Source: Paracoccaceae bacterium
GTDB lineage: Bacteria; Pseudomonadota; Alphaproteobacteria; Rhodobacterales; Rhodobacteraceae
Direction: 5' to 3'
DNA: 52,501 nt
NCBI GenBank assembly: GCA_007694945.1
Contig: REER01000043.1
Span: 1-52,501 of the forward strand
In this document: one piece after another, positions 41,301-49,348 of the stretch
How the letters are laid out: each line of letters opens with the position of its first letter
Position numbering within the stretch: position 1 is the stretch's first letter
Translations under genes and position numbers: made by a program
Notes under the pieces: model-generated
The model's database searches: none
The model's input: only the letters and a program-made list of their open reading frames with translations
Told to the model about the DNA's origin: nothing

Positions 41301-41768
41301 ATGAATGATCGCGCAGCTTTCAGATCGACAGAGTTGGCACACGCACCTGGCATGGTGCTGGCACGCGGGGTTTGTCGTTGCCTGACCTCGCTGGGTTTTG
41401 CACCAATGACCGAGTTCGTGCCCGCGCGCGGCTTGCGGGTGGATGTGATGGCGCTGGGGCCGAAGGGTGAGATCTGGGTGGTGGAGTGCAAATCCAGCCG
41501 CGCAGATTTTCGCGGTGATCAGAAATGGCGGGGCTATCTGGACTGGTGCGACCGGTTCTTCTGGGCTGTCGATACCGACTTTCCTATCGAGATCCTGCCG
41601 GAGGGCACTGGGCTGATGCTGGGTGACGGGTTCGGTGCCGAAGTGCTGCGAATGGGGCCGGAATCACGCCTTGCAGCGGCGCGGCGCAAGGTGCTGATAC
41701 AGGTATTCGCGCGGCAGGCGGCGTGGCGTCTGTCGCGGCAAGCCGACCCTGCGGGCCTCGGGATGTGA
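41301..41768 (+). CDS. mmcB: MmcB family DNA repair protein
   Basis: A 155-residue PD-(D/E)xK nuclease-like protein. The core LRVDVMALGPKGEIWVVECKSSRADF carries the D...E-x-K residues. It belongs to the MmcB (DUF1052) family; Caulobacter mmcB is SOS-induced and needed for mitomycin C resistance. The ATG at 41301 would be nearly leaderless. A second ATG at 41349 (MVLARGVCRCLTSLG) gives a start more like the relatives that I recall, so the true start is unsettled. Confidence 0.88.
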   Translation: MNDRAAFRSTELAHAPGMVLARGVCRCLTSLGFAPMTEFVPARGLRVDVMALGPKGEIWVVECKSSRADFRGDQKWRGYLDWCDRFFWAVDTDFPIEILPEGTGLMLGDGFGAEVLRMGPESRLAAARRKVLIQVFARQAAWRLSRQADPAGLGM

Positions 41769-41907
41769 GAAGGTTTCCGCCCTACCTGTGTGGCACATCC
41801 GTAATGCGCCCTCGGACCGTGCCCACCCACCCACCCTCACGGCCCGAGCGCGCATTGCACTTGTGTGTTGGGCGTGGGCGCGGCTCCGAGGTATCAGCCG
41901 AAACGGT

Positions 41908-43728
41908 TCAGGCGCTGGCGCGCGCCTGCCGTTTGCGCTCATGCGGGTCAAGGAAGCGTTTGCGCAGCCGGATCGCCTTGGGCGTCACTTCCACCAGTTC
42001 GTCATCGTCGATATAAGCAATCGCCTGTTCCAGCGACATGATCACCGGCGGCGTCAGCTTGACGGCATCATCCGAACCCGAGGCGCGGACATTGGTCAAC
42101 TTCTTGCCCTTGAGCGGGTTCACTTCCAGATCATTGTCACGGCTATGCTCACCGATGATCATACCCTGATAGACCGGGTCCTGCGGGTTGATGAACATCC
42201 GCCCGCGTTCTTCCAGGTTCCACAGCGCATAGGCGACGGCCGTGCCATCCTCCATGGAAATCAGCACCCCCTCGCGCCGCCCCGGAATGGTACCGCGATA
42301 AGGCGCCCATTCATGGAAAACGCGGTTCAGCACACCCGTTCCGCGCGTGTCGGTCAGGAACTCGCCATGGTAGCCGATCAGTCCGCGCGAGGGCACATGC
42401 GCTATGATACGTGTCTTGCCGCTACCTGCGGGTTTCATCTCGACCAGATCGCCGCGGCGAGGGCCGGTCAGTTTCTCGATCACTGTGCCGGTGTAGTCGT
42501 CATCGACATCGATGGTGACTTCCTCGACCGGCTCGAGCCTCGCGCCGCCTTCATCGCGCATCAGCACGCGAGGGCGCGAGACCGAGAGTTCAAACCCCTC
42601 GCGGCGCATGTTCTCGATCAACACGCCCATCTGCAGTTCACCGCGTCCGGCCACGTCGAAGGCTTCGCCGCCCGGCGTGTCGGTCACCTTGATCGCGACA
42701 TTGACCTCGGCCTCGCGCATCAGCCGCTCGCGGATGACGCGGGATTGGACCTTGGACCCATCACGACCGGCCAAGGGCGAATCATTGATGCCGAATGTCA
42801 CCGAGATCGTCGGCGGGTCGATGGGCTGTGCGGGCAGCGCCGTGTCGACCTCCAGTGCGCAAAGCGTGTCGGCAACGGTCGCTTTCGACATGCCGGCCAG
42901 TGTCACGATATCGCCAGCCTCCGCCGAGTCGATGGGCGCCTGCGCCAGACCGCGGAAGGCCAGAACCTTGGTCACGCGGAACTGCTCGATTTTCTTGCTG
43001 TCGCGCGACAGCGCTTTGATCGTCTCACCTGCTTTTAGCCGGCCCGACTCTACCCGGCCTGTCAGAATCCGCCCCAGATAGGGGTCGGCCGAAAGCGTCG
43101 TCGCAAGCATCCGGAAGGGCTCGGCCCGGCGTGCAATCTGCGCAGGCGCAGGCACATGGGCGACCACCAGATCGAACAGCGCCGACATATCCTTGCGCTG
43201 CCCATCCATCTCCGCATCTGCCCAGCCATTGATTCCCGAGGCGTAAAGCACAGGGAAATCAAGCTGTTCATCGCTCGCACCCAGATTAGCGAACAGGTCG
43301 AACACCTCATTCAGCGCCCGGTCAGGTTCTGCAGCGGGCTTGTCGACCTTGTTGAGCACCACAATCGGCCGCAACCCCAGCGCCAGCGCTTTCGCGGTCA
43401 CGAATTTTGTCTGCGGCATCGGACCTTCAGCGGCATCGACCAGCAACACAACCCCATCGACCATCGACAGAATCCGCTCCACCTCGCCACCGAAATCGGC
43501 ATGGCCAGGTGTGTCGACGATATTGATCCGCGTGTCCTTCCACTCGACCGAAGTCGCCTTGGCAAGGATCGTGATGCCGCGCTCGCGTTCCAGATCATTG
43601 CTGTCCATGGCGCGCACGGCCACGGCCTGGTTCTCGCGAAACGCCCCCGATTGCTTCAGAAGTTCGTCCACCAGCGTGGTCTTGCCATGGTCGACATGGG
43701 CGATGATCGCGATATTGCGAAGGGTCAT
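41908..43728 (-). CDS. typA: Translational GTPase TypA/BipA
   Basis: A 606-residue ribosome-associated GTPase. G motifs are [10 protein letters not shown] (G1), RGITI (G2), [14 protein letters not shown] (G3) and NKVDKP (G4), followed by EF-Tu-like domain 2 and EF-G-like domains III and V, then the BipA C-terminal domain ending [13 protein letters not shown]. It helps 50S assembly and stress adaptation. It is divergent from the AerR/PpaA-like gene, sharing a 141-base region. The long open frame on the plus strand across this gene is a shadow. Confidence 0.97.
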   Translation of the reverse strand: MTLRNIAIIAHVDHGKTTLVDELLKQSGAFRENQAVAVRAMDSNDLERERGITILAKATSVEWKDTRINIVDTPGHADFGGEVERILSMVDGVVLLVDAAEGPMPQTKFVTAKALALGLRPIVVLNKVDKPAAEPDRALNEVFDLFANLGASDEQLDFPVLYASGINGWADAEMDGQRKDMSALFDLVVAHVPAPAQIARRAEPFRMLATTLSADPYLGRILTGRVESGRLKAGETIKALSRDSKKIEQFRVTKVLAFRGLAQAPIDSAEAGDIVTLAGMSKATVADTLCALEVDTALPAQPIDPPTISVTFGINDSPLAGRDGSKVQSRVIRERLMREAEVNVAIKVTDTPGGEAFDVAGRGELQMGVLIENMRREGFELSVSRPRVLMRDEGGARLEPVEEVTIDVDDDYTGTVIEKLTGPRRGDLVEMKPAGSGKTRIIAHVPSRGLIGYHGEFLTDTRGTGVLNRVFHEWAPYRGTIPGRREGVLISMEDGTAVAYALWNLEERGRMFINPQDPVYQGMIIGEHSRDNDLEVNPLKGKKLTNVRASGSDDAVKLTPPVIMSLEQAIAYIDDDELVEVTPKAIRLRKRFLDPHERKRQARASA

Positions 43729-43869
43729 TGGTCCGGCCTTTTCGGGATTCTGCGCTGCCGCATTAGCGCAAGTCCAGCGGAAAGGCCAGTCACGAGTCGA
43801 GGACGGTTAGTCCGCTGACTCCTTGACGAAACCAATGCGCGCAATAAGTCGATCGAAGGTGACATTGTC

Positions 43870-44571
43870 GTGAACCTGCCTGAACTCATGGACCATCTGA
43901 CGCGCGATCTGATCGAGTCCGTTCTCTCCGGAGATTACATATGCGCATTGCGAATTTGCCGCGATGCCCTCGCGCGTCCCGAGATCGGACCAGAGCGAAT
44001 TCATCAGATCGTGATACTGCCGACAATCCGCGCTGTCGGTCAAGCCTGGGCGGATGACTCCGCGAGTTTTGAACAGGCATCCCTGGCACATATCCTTCTG
44101 CATCGGCTGCTAGAGTATGTCGCGCGCAGCAACGGGGCGGCAACTGGTATGCGACAGGCATGGCCTGTCCACGACGCGCGGGTGATGGTCACCGTCGCTC
44201 CGGGCGATACGCATGATTTCGGCGCGCAGATTCTGTCACAGCACCTTCGGCTCTCGGGCTGGCCCGTCACGTTTTTCGGGCATCGACAACGGGAAAGGGT
44301 GGTGCCAACGCTTGCGCAGCAGCGCTACTCGGCCTTGGCCATTTCGGTCAGTTGTGACGAGAATCTGGCTGGGCTGGCAGATTTCGTCATGACCAGCCGA
44401 ATGGCAAGCACCAGCCCCAAGCTGCATCTCATGATCGGCGGCGCTGCGATTCAGCCTCCCTTCGATCAATATGACTTTCTGGGCGCGGACCGGGTAGGGC
44501 TCGCAATTGACGAAGTGGCATCTTATCTATCAAATATGACTCCAGCGATCCCTGCCGACAGGTGGAATTGA
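43870..44571 (+). CDS. Cobalamin-binding regulator of the AerR/PpaA type
   Basis: A 233-residue protein. The N-terminal helical domain (about 1-95) has the family pattern IRAVGQAWADDSASFEQASL. The B12-binding Rossmann domain follows, with D113-x-H115-x2-G118 (GDTHDFG), S-V-S (159-161) and GG (190-191), the DxHxxG...SxS...GG signature of base-off/His-on cobalamin. This is the AerR/PpaA (SCHIC-like) architecture; those proteins are antirepressors of PpsR/CrtJ. It starts with GTG, ends one base before a PpsR-like gene, and lies away from any visible photosynthesis gene. Ligand and partner are inferred. Confidence 0.82.
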   Translation: MNLPELMDHLTRDLIESVLSGDYICALRICRDALARPEIGPERIHQIVILPTIRAVGQAWADDSASFEQASLAHILLHRLLEYVARSNGAATGMRQAWPVHDARVMVTVAPGDTHDFGAQILSQHLRLSGWPVTFFGHRQRERVVPTLAQQRYSALAISVSCDENLAGLADFVMTSRMASTSPKLHLMIGGAAIQPPFDQYDFLGADRVGLAIDEVASYLSNMTPAIPADRWN

Positions 44572-44572
44572 C

Positions 44573-45337
44573 ATGACGATTACGACCAGTGACATCGCAC
44601 GCATGTCACAGCGCCTCGCGGCCTTCCCAACGAAGGTCTCCAGTGAGCTGGTGCTCGCGGCGGCCGATCTCTGCATCATGGTAGATGCAGATTTGCGCGT
44701 GCAGGAGGTCTTTTTCGGCAATGCGCTTGAGGACGTCAGTTGCGCGCGTTGGGATGGTGCGTTTCTGCGCAGCGTCGTGGCGCCCGAAGGGCAGCGCAAG
44801 ATTGACCTGCTCTGGCAGGAGGGCGCCGATGCCATCTCCGGGTGGCGGCATCTCAATTTCCGGACCCACCGCGGAGACGAAACCCTGCCGCTTCTGATAA
44901 AGCGCATCGATGTCGGAGGCGGGGCGTCGATCCTGCTTGGGCGCGATCTGCGCCCTGCTGTGCGGATGCAGGAGCAGTTCAATGCCGCCATGATGGAGAT
45001 GGAGCAGAGCTATCGGGATTCCTTCGATGATCCATTCGCACCGCCTCCCGCCCCTTCCCTGACAGATGTAAGCGGCAACGATCACGGCAATTGCAACGCA
45101 TCAAATCTGCCTGCTGCAGAGGCGCAATTGCAGATGCTGGTCAATCAGACAATGGGCGAACTGGGACGGCAGCCTGTCGCTCAGATCGTTTCGCAAACGG
45201 CAAAGGTGCTGGAGGATATGTGCATCCGCGAAGCCTATGCCCAAAGCCAGTATGATTTGCAGAAGACAGCAGAGGTGTTGGGCATGAATGCCGACGACCT
45301 TGCCCAGCGTATGGTGGCCTTGCCGCGCAAGCCCTGA
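44573..45337 (+). CDS. Truncated PpsR/CrtJ-like protein: N-domain plus Fis-type C-terminus
   Basis: A 254-residue protein. Residues 24-130 match the PpsR N-domain, including ASILLGRDLRPAVRMQEQF (PpsR has ILMLGRDLRPIAEVQQQL). The linker helix 128-150 follows, then a low-complexity stretch, then a Fis-type helix-turn-helix region (197-250; VAQIVSQTAKVLEDMCIREA against PpsR DIVAETTDVVEKMCIETA). Both internal PAS domains of PpsR (about 464 residues in total) are absent. C217 matches the redox cysteine C424 of Rhodobacter PpsR. The recognition helix reads NADDLAQRMVAL rather than SRQSLYVKLRKFG, so DNA binding is doubtful. Confidence 0.82.
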   Translation: MTITTSDIARMSQRLAAFPTKVSSELVLAAADLCIMVDADLRVQEVFFGNALEDVSCARWDGAFLRSVVAPEGQRKIDLLWQEGADAISGWRHLNFRTHRGDETLPLLIKRIDVGGGASILLGRDLRPAVRMQEQFNAAMMEMEQSYRDSFDDPFAPPPAPSLTDVSGNDHGNCNASNLPAAEAQLQMLVNQTMGELGRQPVAQIVSQTAKVLEDMCIREAYAQSQYDLQKTAEVLGMNADDLAQRMVALPRKP

Positions 45338-45345
45338 GGCCCGCG

Positions 45346-45996
45346 TCAGACGGCGATGTAGCGATCACGGCGGTGGTTGATGGCGATGATCGCATTGAGG
45401 ACCAAGGCCCCCAAGAGCGACCAGAGCACCAGTATTGGCTCCAGCAGGGTCATGGCGACCGCAAACACCACCAGATCGAAGCCAAACTGCACCCAGCCCG
45501 CAGGGAAGCCTGTACGCTCCTGCAGCCAATAGGCCAGAATGCCAATGCCGCCAAGGCTCGCCCGATGGCGGAAGATTGCCAGCAACCCCGCGCCCGCCAC
45601 CATCCCGAAGAGCACGGAAGCCACCGCCGGATGCACTGGGTTGATGCTGATCAGCCACGGGATGATCATGGAAAAGCCCGAGATCAGGGCCACGGCGATA
45701 AAGGTCTTGATAGCAAAGGCTGCCCCGATCTGCCGCCAGGCGAGCCAGTAGAAGGGCAGGTTGATGACGAAGAAGACCGGCCCGAAACCCCAGCCCATGG
45801 TATAGGCGATGAGCACAGCCAGACCTGCGGTCTGGCCCGTCACCAAGCCGGCGCCAGTCAGGATCATGACGCCGAACGCACACATGACGGTGCCGAACAC
45901 CAGCCCCTGCGCATCCTCGAAGGGCGTGTGGGTCTCGGCGGCGCTCGCAGTTTCAGACCTTGGCGCTGAAGATGTTGATAACGACAATCCCTGCAA
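45346..45996 (-). CDS. YitT family membrane protein
   Basis: A 216-residue protein with five membrane segments of the YitT/DUF161 type: EDAQGLVFGTVMCAFGVMILTGAGLVTGQTAGLAVLI is the characteristic start of the family. The DUF2179 domain found in longer members is absent. Function is unknown. The most upstream start is a TTG at 45996, overlapping the SMR gene by 44 bases; a start closer to the first helix cannot be excluded. It converges with the PpsR-like gene, with eight bases between stops. Confidence 0.83.
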   Translation of the reverse strand: MQGLSLSTSSAPRSETASAAETHTPFEDAQGLVFGTVMCAFGVMILTGAGLVTGQTAGLAVLIAYTMGWGFGPVFFVINLPFYWLAWRQIGAAFAIKTFIAVALISGFSMIIPWLISINPVHPAVASVLFGMVAGAGLLAIFRHRASLGGIGILAYWLQERTGFPAGWVQFGFDLVVFAVAMTLLEPILVLWSLLGALVLNAIIAINHRRDRYIAV

Positions 45997-46276
45997 TTAT
46001 CAGCCCGATGCCCAGCAGGGCGGGTGCATCAAGCCGCTGGCCGAAGACGAACCAGCCGATGAGGGCGATGAAGCAGATGCCGAGCCCCGACCAGATGGCA
46101 TAGGCCACGCCGACCGGGATCACCCGCAGCACGATGGCCAGCAGCCAGAAGGACAGGGCATAAGCCAGCACCACGACCAGCGCGGGCAAAGCCCGAGTCA
46201 TGCCGTCGCTGGCCTTGAGCGCCGTGGTGCCGATGGTCTCGAACAGGATCGCCACGCCAAGATAGAGCCAATGCAT
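45953..46276 (-). CDS. Small multidrug resistance (SMR) family transporter
   Basis: A 107-residue, four-helix protein starting MHWLYLGVAILFETIGTTALKAS. It has the conserved membrane glutamate E14 and the loop GVAYAIWSGLGICFIALIGW with the SMR tryptophan. Members export quaternary amines, guanidinium or polyamines; the substrate is not predictable. A perfect AGGAGG lies seven bases before the ATG at 46276. Its 3' end overlaps the YitT start by 44 bases. The upstream M48 gene ends 13 bases before it. Confidence 0.92.
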   Translation of the reverse strand: MHWLYLGVAILFETIGTTALKASDGMTRALPALVVVLAYALSFWLLAIVLRVIPVGVAYAIWSGLGICFIALIGWFVFGQRLDAPALLGIGLIIAGIVVINIFSAKV

Positions 46277-46289
46277 GTGAACCCTCCTG

Positions 46290-47015
46290 TCAGATCGGTT
46301 GCCCCGCGCGCACCCGCGCGACGGTGCGCTCGACTTCGCGCAGCCGTTCGGCATTGGGCGGGTGCGTGGCCAGAAAGCGGTTGCCGGGGTCGGGGATGCG
46401 GCGGAAGATTTCGGCCCCGCGCAACGCATCATAGCCCGCGCGTTCGGCAATCAGCGCGCCAAGGCGGTCGGCTTCGAGTTCGATCGGTTTGGAATAGCGC
46501 CGCGCACCGACCGTGGCCGAGACATCCATGATCTGCCGCGCGGTGGCCTCATCCGCACCGATCAGAAGTGCGGCCACCCCGCCCAGAATCGCCCCGCGCT
46601 GTGCCTCGCGCTGGATCAGCGGCAGATGATCACCGATATGGTGCCCGGCCTCATGGCCGAAGATGAGGGCGATCTCGTCAGGGGTCTGCAACTCGCGGAT
46701 CAAAGCGTCTGTAAAGGCGATGATCGGGCGCCCGTCGCGGTCGCGGGTATGGAAGGCGTTCGGGGGCTGGCTGGGGCGGTCATCGAGGATGACGGTGAAT
46801 TCGCAGCGCAGTTGCGGGCTACGCTCGCGGCAGACCTCGGTCGCCACCGGGGACATGCGGCGCACCACGGCATCGAATTGCGCGCGTGTGACAGTTGCCG
46901 CTGGGCGCGCGGGGGTGCTGGTTACTGGCGAAGGTGGTGGGGCGATGGCACAGCTTGCAACCAGCAGCAGGGCGAGGAGGGCTGCAAACCGGCGAAAAAT
47001 GAGAGCGGCTGGCAT
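46290..47015 (-). CDS. M48 family metallopeptidase, lipoprotein
   Basis: A 241-residue lipoprotein: MPAALIFRRFAALLALLLVASC with the lipid cysteine C22. The zinc motif HEAGHH is at about 120, the third ligand glutamate is in ELEADRLG, and the C-terminal RRIPDPGNRFLATHPPNAERL is typical of the M48C (LoiP/BepA-like) group. It probably degrades or helps fold envelope proteins in the periplasm. It lies just upstream of the SMR gene. Confidence 0.9.
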   Translation of the reverse strand: MPAALIFRRFAALLALLLVASCAIAPPPSPVTSTPARPAATVTRAQFDAVVRRMSPVATEVCRERSPQLRCEFTVILDDRPSQPPNAFHTRDRDGRPIIAFTDALIRELQTPDEIALIFGHEAGHHIGDHLPLIQREAQRGAILGGVAALLIGADEATARQIMDVSATVGARRYSKPIELEADRLGALIAERAGYDALRGAEIFRRIPDPGNRFLATHPPNAERLREVERTVARVRAGQPI

Positions 47016-47350
47016 GGCGTTCTCCGCGAGTCCAAAAGGTGGGGAAGGTTCTGGTCAGAACTTGAGAGATAGCGCGTTTGTAGTTGGGGGGCAATTCGGC
47101 ACCCGGTCGATCCTGCTCATTCGGCGACGGTCAACGCCCGGTCTGCTGGGGTGATGTTTCGACGCGATGGTATTGTGACCTCGGGAGGCATTGTTGGCTC
47201 GGGCATTTATCGAATGGCAGAATTTAAGTATTTTGAGCAAGAAAATGCTGGATCAGTCGAGCTTGCTGTCGCTGTAACGCAGGGCCGGTCTCGACGGGAT
47301 GACTGCCGCACTGGTTCGGGATGCGCAGGCATTCGCAGGGGCGCGCCCTG
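47016..47350. other. 335-base intergenic stretch with an AT-rich patch
   Basis: No gene with convincing codon use is seen. A plus-strand frame from 47151 runs into the antisense of the DUF4139 gene, and a minus-strand frame 47055-47240 has no known features. About 47205-47260 is markedly AT-rich for this genome, and 47116-47155 is rich in palindromic pieces. It probably holds the promoter of the M48 gene. Confidence 0.4.
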
Positions 47351-49213
47351 TCAGCCCGCATCGCGGATCAACGCGCGCAGGTCGCGGGCGATGGCGTCGA
47401 GGCGCGTTTGCGTGGTTGCCCGTTCGGCGCGACCCGCCGTGATCTCGGCCTCGATCGCATCAACTCGCGCGCGGCGCTCGCGTGTCGCCGGGCTGTCATC
47501 GCGCAGTTGCACGATCAGGCTGACCAGCCGTTCCTGATCGGCGATCAGTTCGGCCTCGGCGGCGCTCAGTCGCGCCAGCAGCCGCCGCAACTCGCGCTCT
47601 TCCTCGCGCAGGTTCTGCATCTCGCGCAGAAGGGCCACCAGTTCCGGGTCGGGCAGGCGTGTGGACCATGCCGCCAGTGCCTCGGCTTCGAGGTCGAGAA
47701 GCGCGATGCGCGTGGCGGTGGTGTGTGTTTCCACCACTTCATGATTGACCTGCTCGCCCGCAGGCACCGGGATCGTGAAGCGTGTGGCGTCAAAACTGGC
47801 CTCGCCGCCCTCGGTCTGCATCTCCCAGCCATGGCGCAGCGGGTGGAGGAGCGTCAGCACCCGGTCGGCCTCGGGCGCGCCTTCTATACGGTAGGTGCTG
47901 CGCCGCTCGATCCGGTCCTCGGCCGTCAGTACACCGTCCACGATCCGCGCGGATTGCAGGCGTTGCGCCTCAGAGGCCTGTTCGGCTATGCGCATCGCCG
48001 TGTCGCGGGCAAATTCCACCATCTCGCGCGCACCGGGGGCCAGTTCGGGGATCATCGCATCCCCGGCATGGCCGCGCCCGGTCTCGTAAAGCGTCATGAT
48101 GCCTGCAGGCAGGCGCAGGGGCAGGGGGTTGTTTATCTCGAGCGCGATCATCGGGTGGGCCGCGCCGGAGCCGCCGCGATAGAGCGTCAGGCGCGCCTCC
48201 TCCAACGTTTCGCGCAGGAAAGGCAGCGAGATCATGTCACCGGCCTGCAGGGTGACCGGGGCGGCGAGGGTGAAGCGGGAAAAGCTCTCGCCCTCGTCCA
48301 TCGCGACGTCGGCGATGTCCATCTCGGCCTCGAACATCTGGGTCCCGCGGCGGGGCGCATCGGCAGCAAGCGCAGGCTCGAAGACTGCGGCGGCCTGTGC
48401 GCGTATAGGCTCGAGCCGATCATAGAGCTGTGCCTGCAGCGCCTGCACGGCACCTGTGGCGAGCGTCAGATCAACCGCGTCCCAATCCTGCCCGGTCGTA
48501 TTTTCGACGACCGCCCAGCCGGTCAGTACCAGCCCATCCGCACCGTGCTCGGCGCGCCAGGCGGTTTTCCACAGGGGTGCGGGTTGCAGCCAGCCAAGCG
48601 TGACCTCGCGCGGGGCGGTTTCGGTGCTGGTCAGCGTGACATCAAGCGTGAGCGCGCGGCTGGTCGCGCGCAGTGCGTCGAGCCCGCGCGCCATGGCGGA
48701 GCGGTCGGCTTCGTCGGTGAAATGCAATTCCGTGGCCTCATCCAGCGCGATCTGACGGATACGCCCTGCCTCATCGCGCAGCGCGAGGGCAACGCAGCCG
48801 CTCTGGCCCTCTGTCGCGCAGGGGACCGGGCGGGTGCCCATCACGGCCCCGCTCAGCGCGGTGCCGCGCCGCTCCGCCTCGACCGGTGCGCCGATCATGG
48901 CGGCCAGCAGCGCCTGCAGGTCGCTCAGCGCCTCGGGCGCGAAGGGCAGGCCCGCGAAGACATCCGCCACCCCGCCTGGGCCGGTCATGGACAGCATCGG
49001 CACACCGCCACCGGGGTCGGCAAGGCGCAGGGATTTCAGAAAATCATCGATATCGGTGCGGCGGATCTGCATCTGCATCCCCTCGGCATCGAGCACCCCC
49101 TCTGCTTCGATCATGGCGAGCCCGCCGGTGGAAAGCGTAACGGCGCGGATCTGCGGTTCGGCAATGGCAGGCAGCGCGAGGCTTGCGAGGAAGAGGGTCA
49201 GGACAAGACGCAT
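47351..49213 (-). CDS. DUF4139 domain protein, periplasmic
   Basis: A 620-residue protein with signal peptide MRLVLTLFLASLALPAIA. The DUF4139 region covers about 200-500 (VTLGWLQPAPLWKTAWRAE, VENTTGQDWDAVDLTLATG). The last 110 residues form a coiled coil rich in E, R and L (MQNLREEERELRRLLARLSAAEAEL). Relatives are called mucoidy inhibitor A-like, with the coiled coil normally N-terminal; here it is C-terminal. Function is unknown. AGGA precedes the ATG at 49213. Divergent from parC. Confidence 0.82.
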   Translation of the reverse strand: MRLVLTLFLASLALPAIAEPQIRAVTLSTGGLAMIEAEGVLDAEGMQMQIRRTDIDDFLKSLRLADPGGGVPMLSMTGPGGVADVFAGLPFAPEALSDLQALLAAMIGAPVEAERRGTALSGAVMGTRPVPCATEGQSGCVALALRDEAGRIRQIALDEATELHFTDEADRSAMARGLDALRATSRALTLDVTLTSTETAPREVTLGWLQPAPLWKTAWRAEHGADGLVLTGWAVVENTTGQDWDAVDLTLATGAVQALQAQLYDRLEPIRAQAAAVFEPALAADAPRRGTQMFEAEMDIADVAMDEGESFSRFTLAAPVTLQAGDMISLPFLRETLEEARLTLYRGGSGAAHPMIALEINNPLPLRLPAGIMTLYETGRGHAGDAMIPELAPGAREMVEFARDTAMRIAEQASEAQRLQSARIVDGVLTAEDRIERRSTYRIEGAPEADRVLTLLHPLRHGWEMQTEGGEASFDATRFTIPVPAGEQVNHEVVETHTTATRIALLDLEAEALAAWSTRLPDPELVALLREMQNLREEERELRRLLARLSAAEAELIADQERLVSLIVQLRDDSPATRERRARVDAIEAEITAGRAERATTQTRLDAIARDLRALIRDAG

Positions 49214-49348
49214 GGGGCATTCCTTTCGCTTGTGGCGCAAGCCTAGGGCGCAGGGCGCAAGGCCGACAAGCGGGATTGTCGGGGCAGGCGTAAATTTGCC
49301 GTGTTCATGGGGCTGGACGCGCGCTATTGCTGGGGGTATTGCTCACCC

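Noticed and set aside
41788-43038. Long plus-strand open frame of 416 codons across typA
   Set aside because: It is a shadow of typA in a high-GC genome. The minus frame encodes a complete BipA with all motifs.
43729-43869. PpsR-type operator (TGT-N12-ACA) in front of the AerR-like gene
   Set aside because: No such spaced palindrome is visible in the region shared with typA.
47151-47537. Small plus-strand gene starting MMFRRDGIVTSGG
   Set aside because: Most of it is antisense to the DUF4139 gene, and the free part shows no family or ribosome site.
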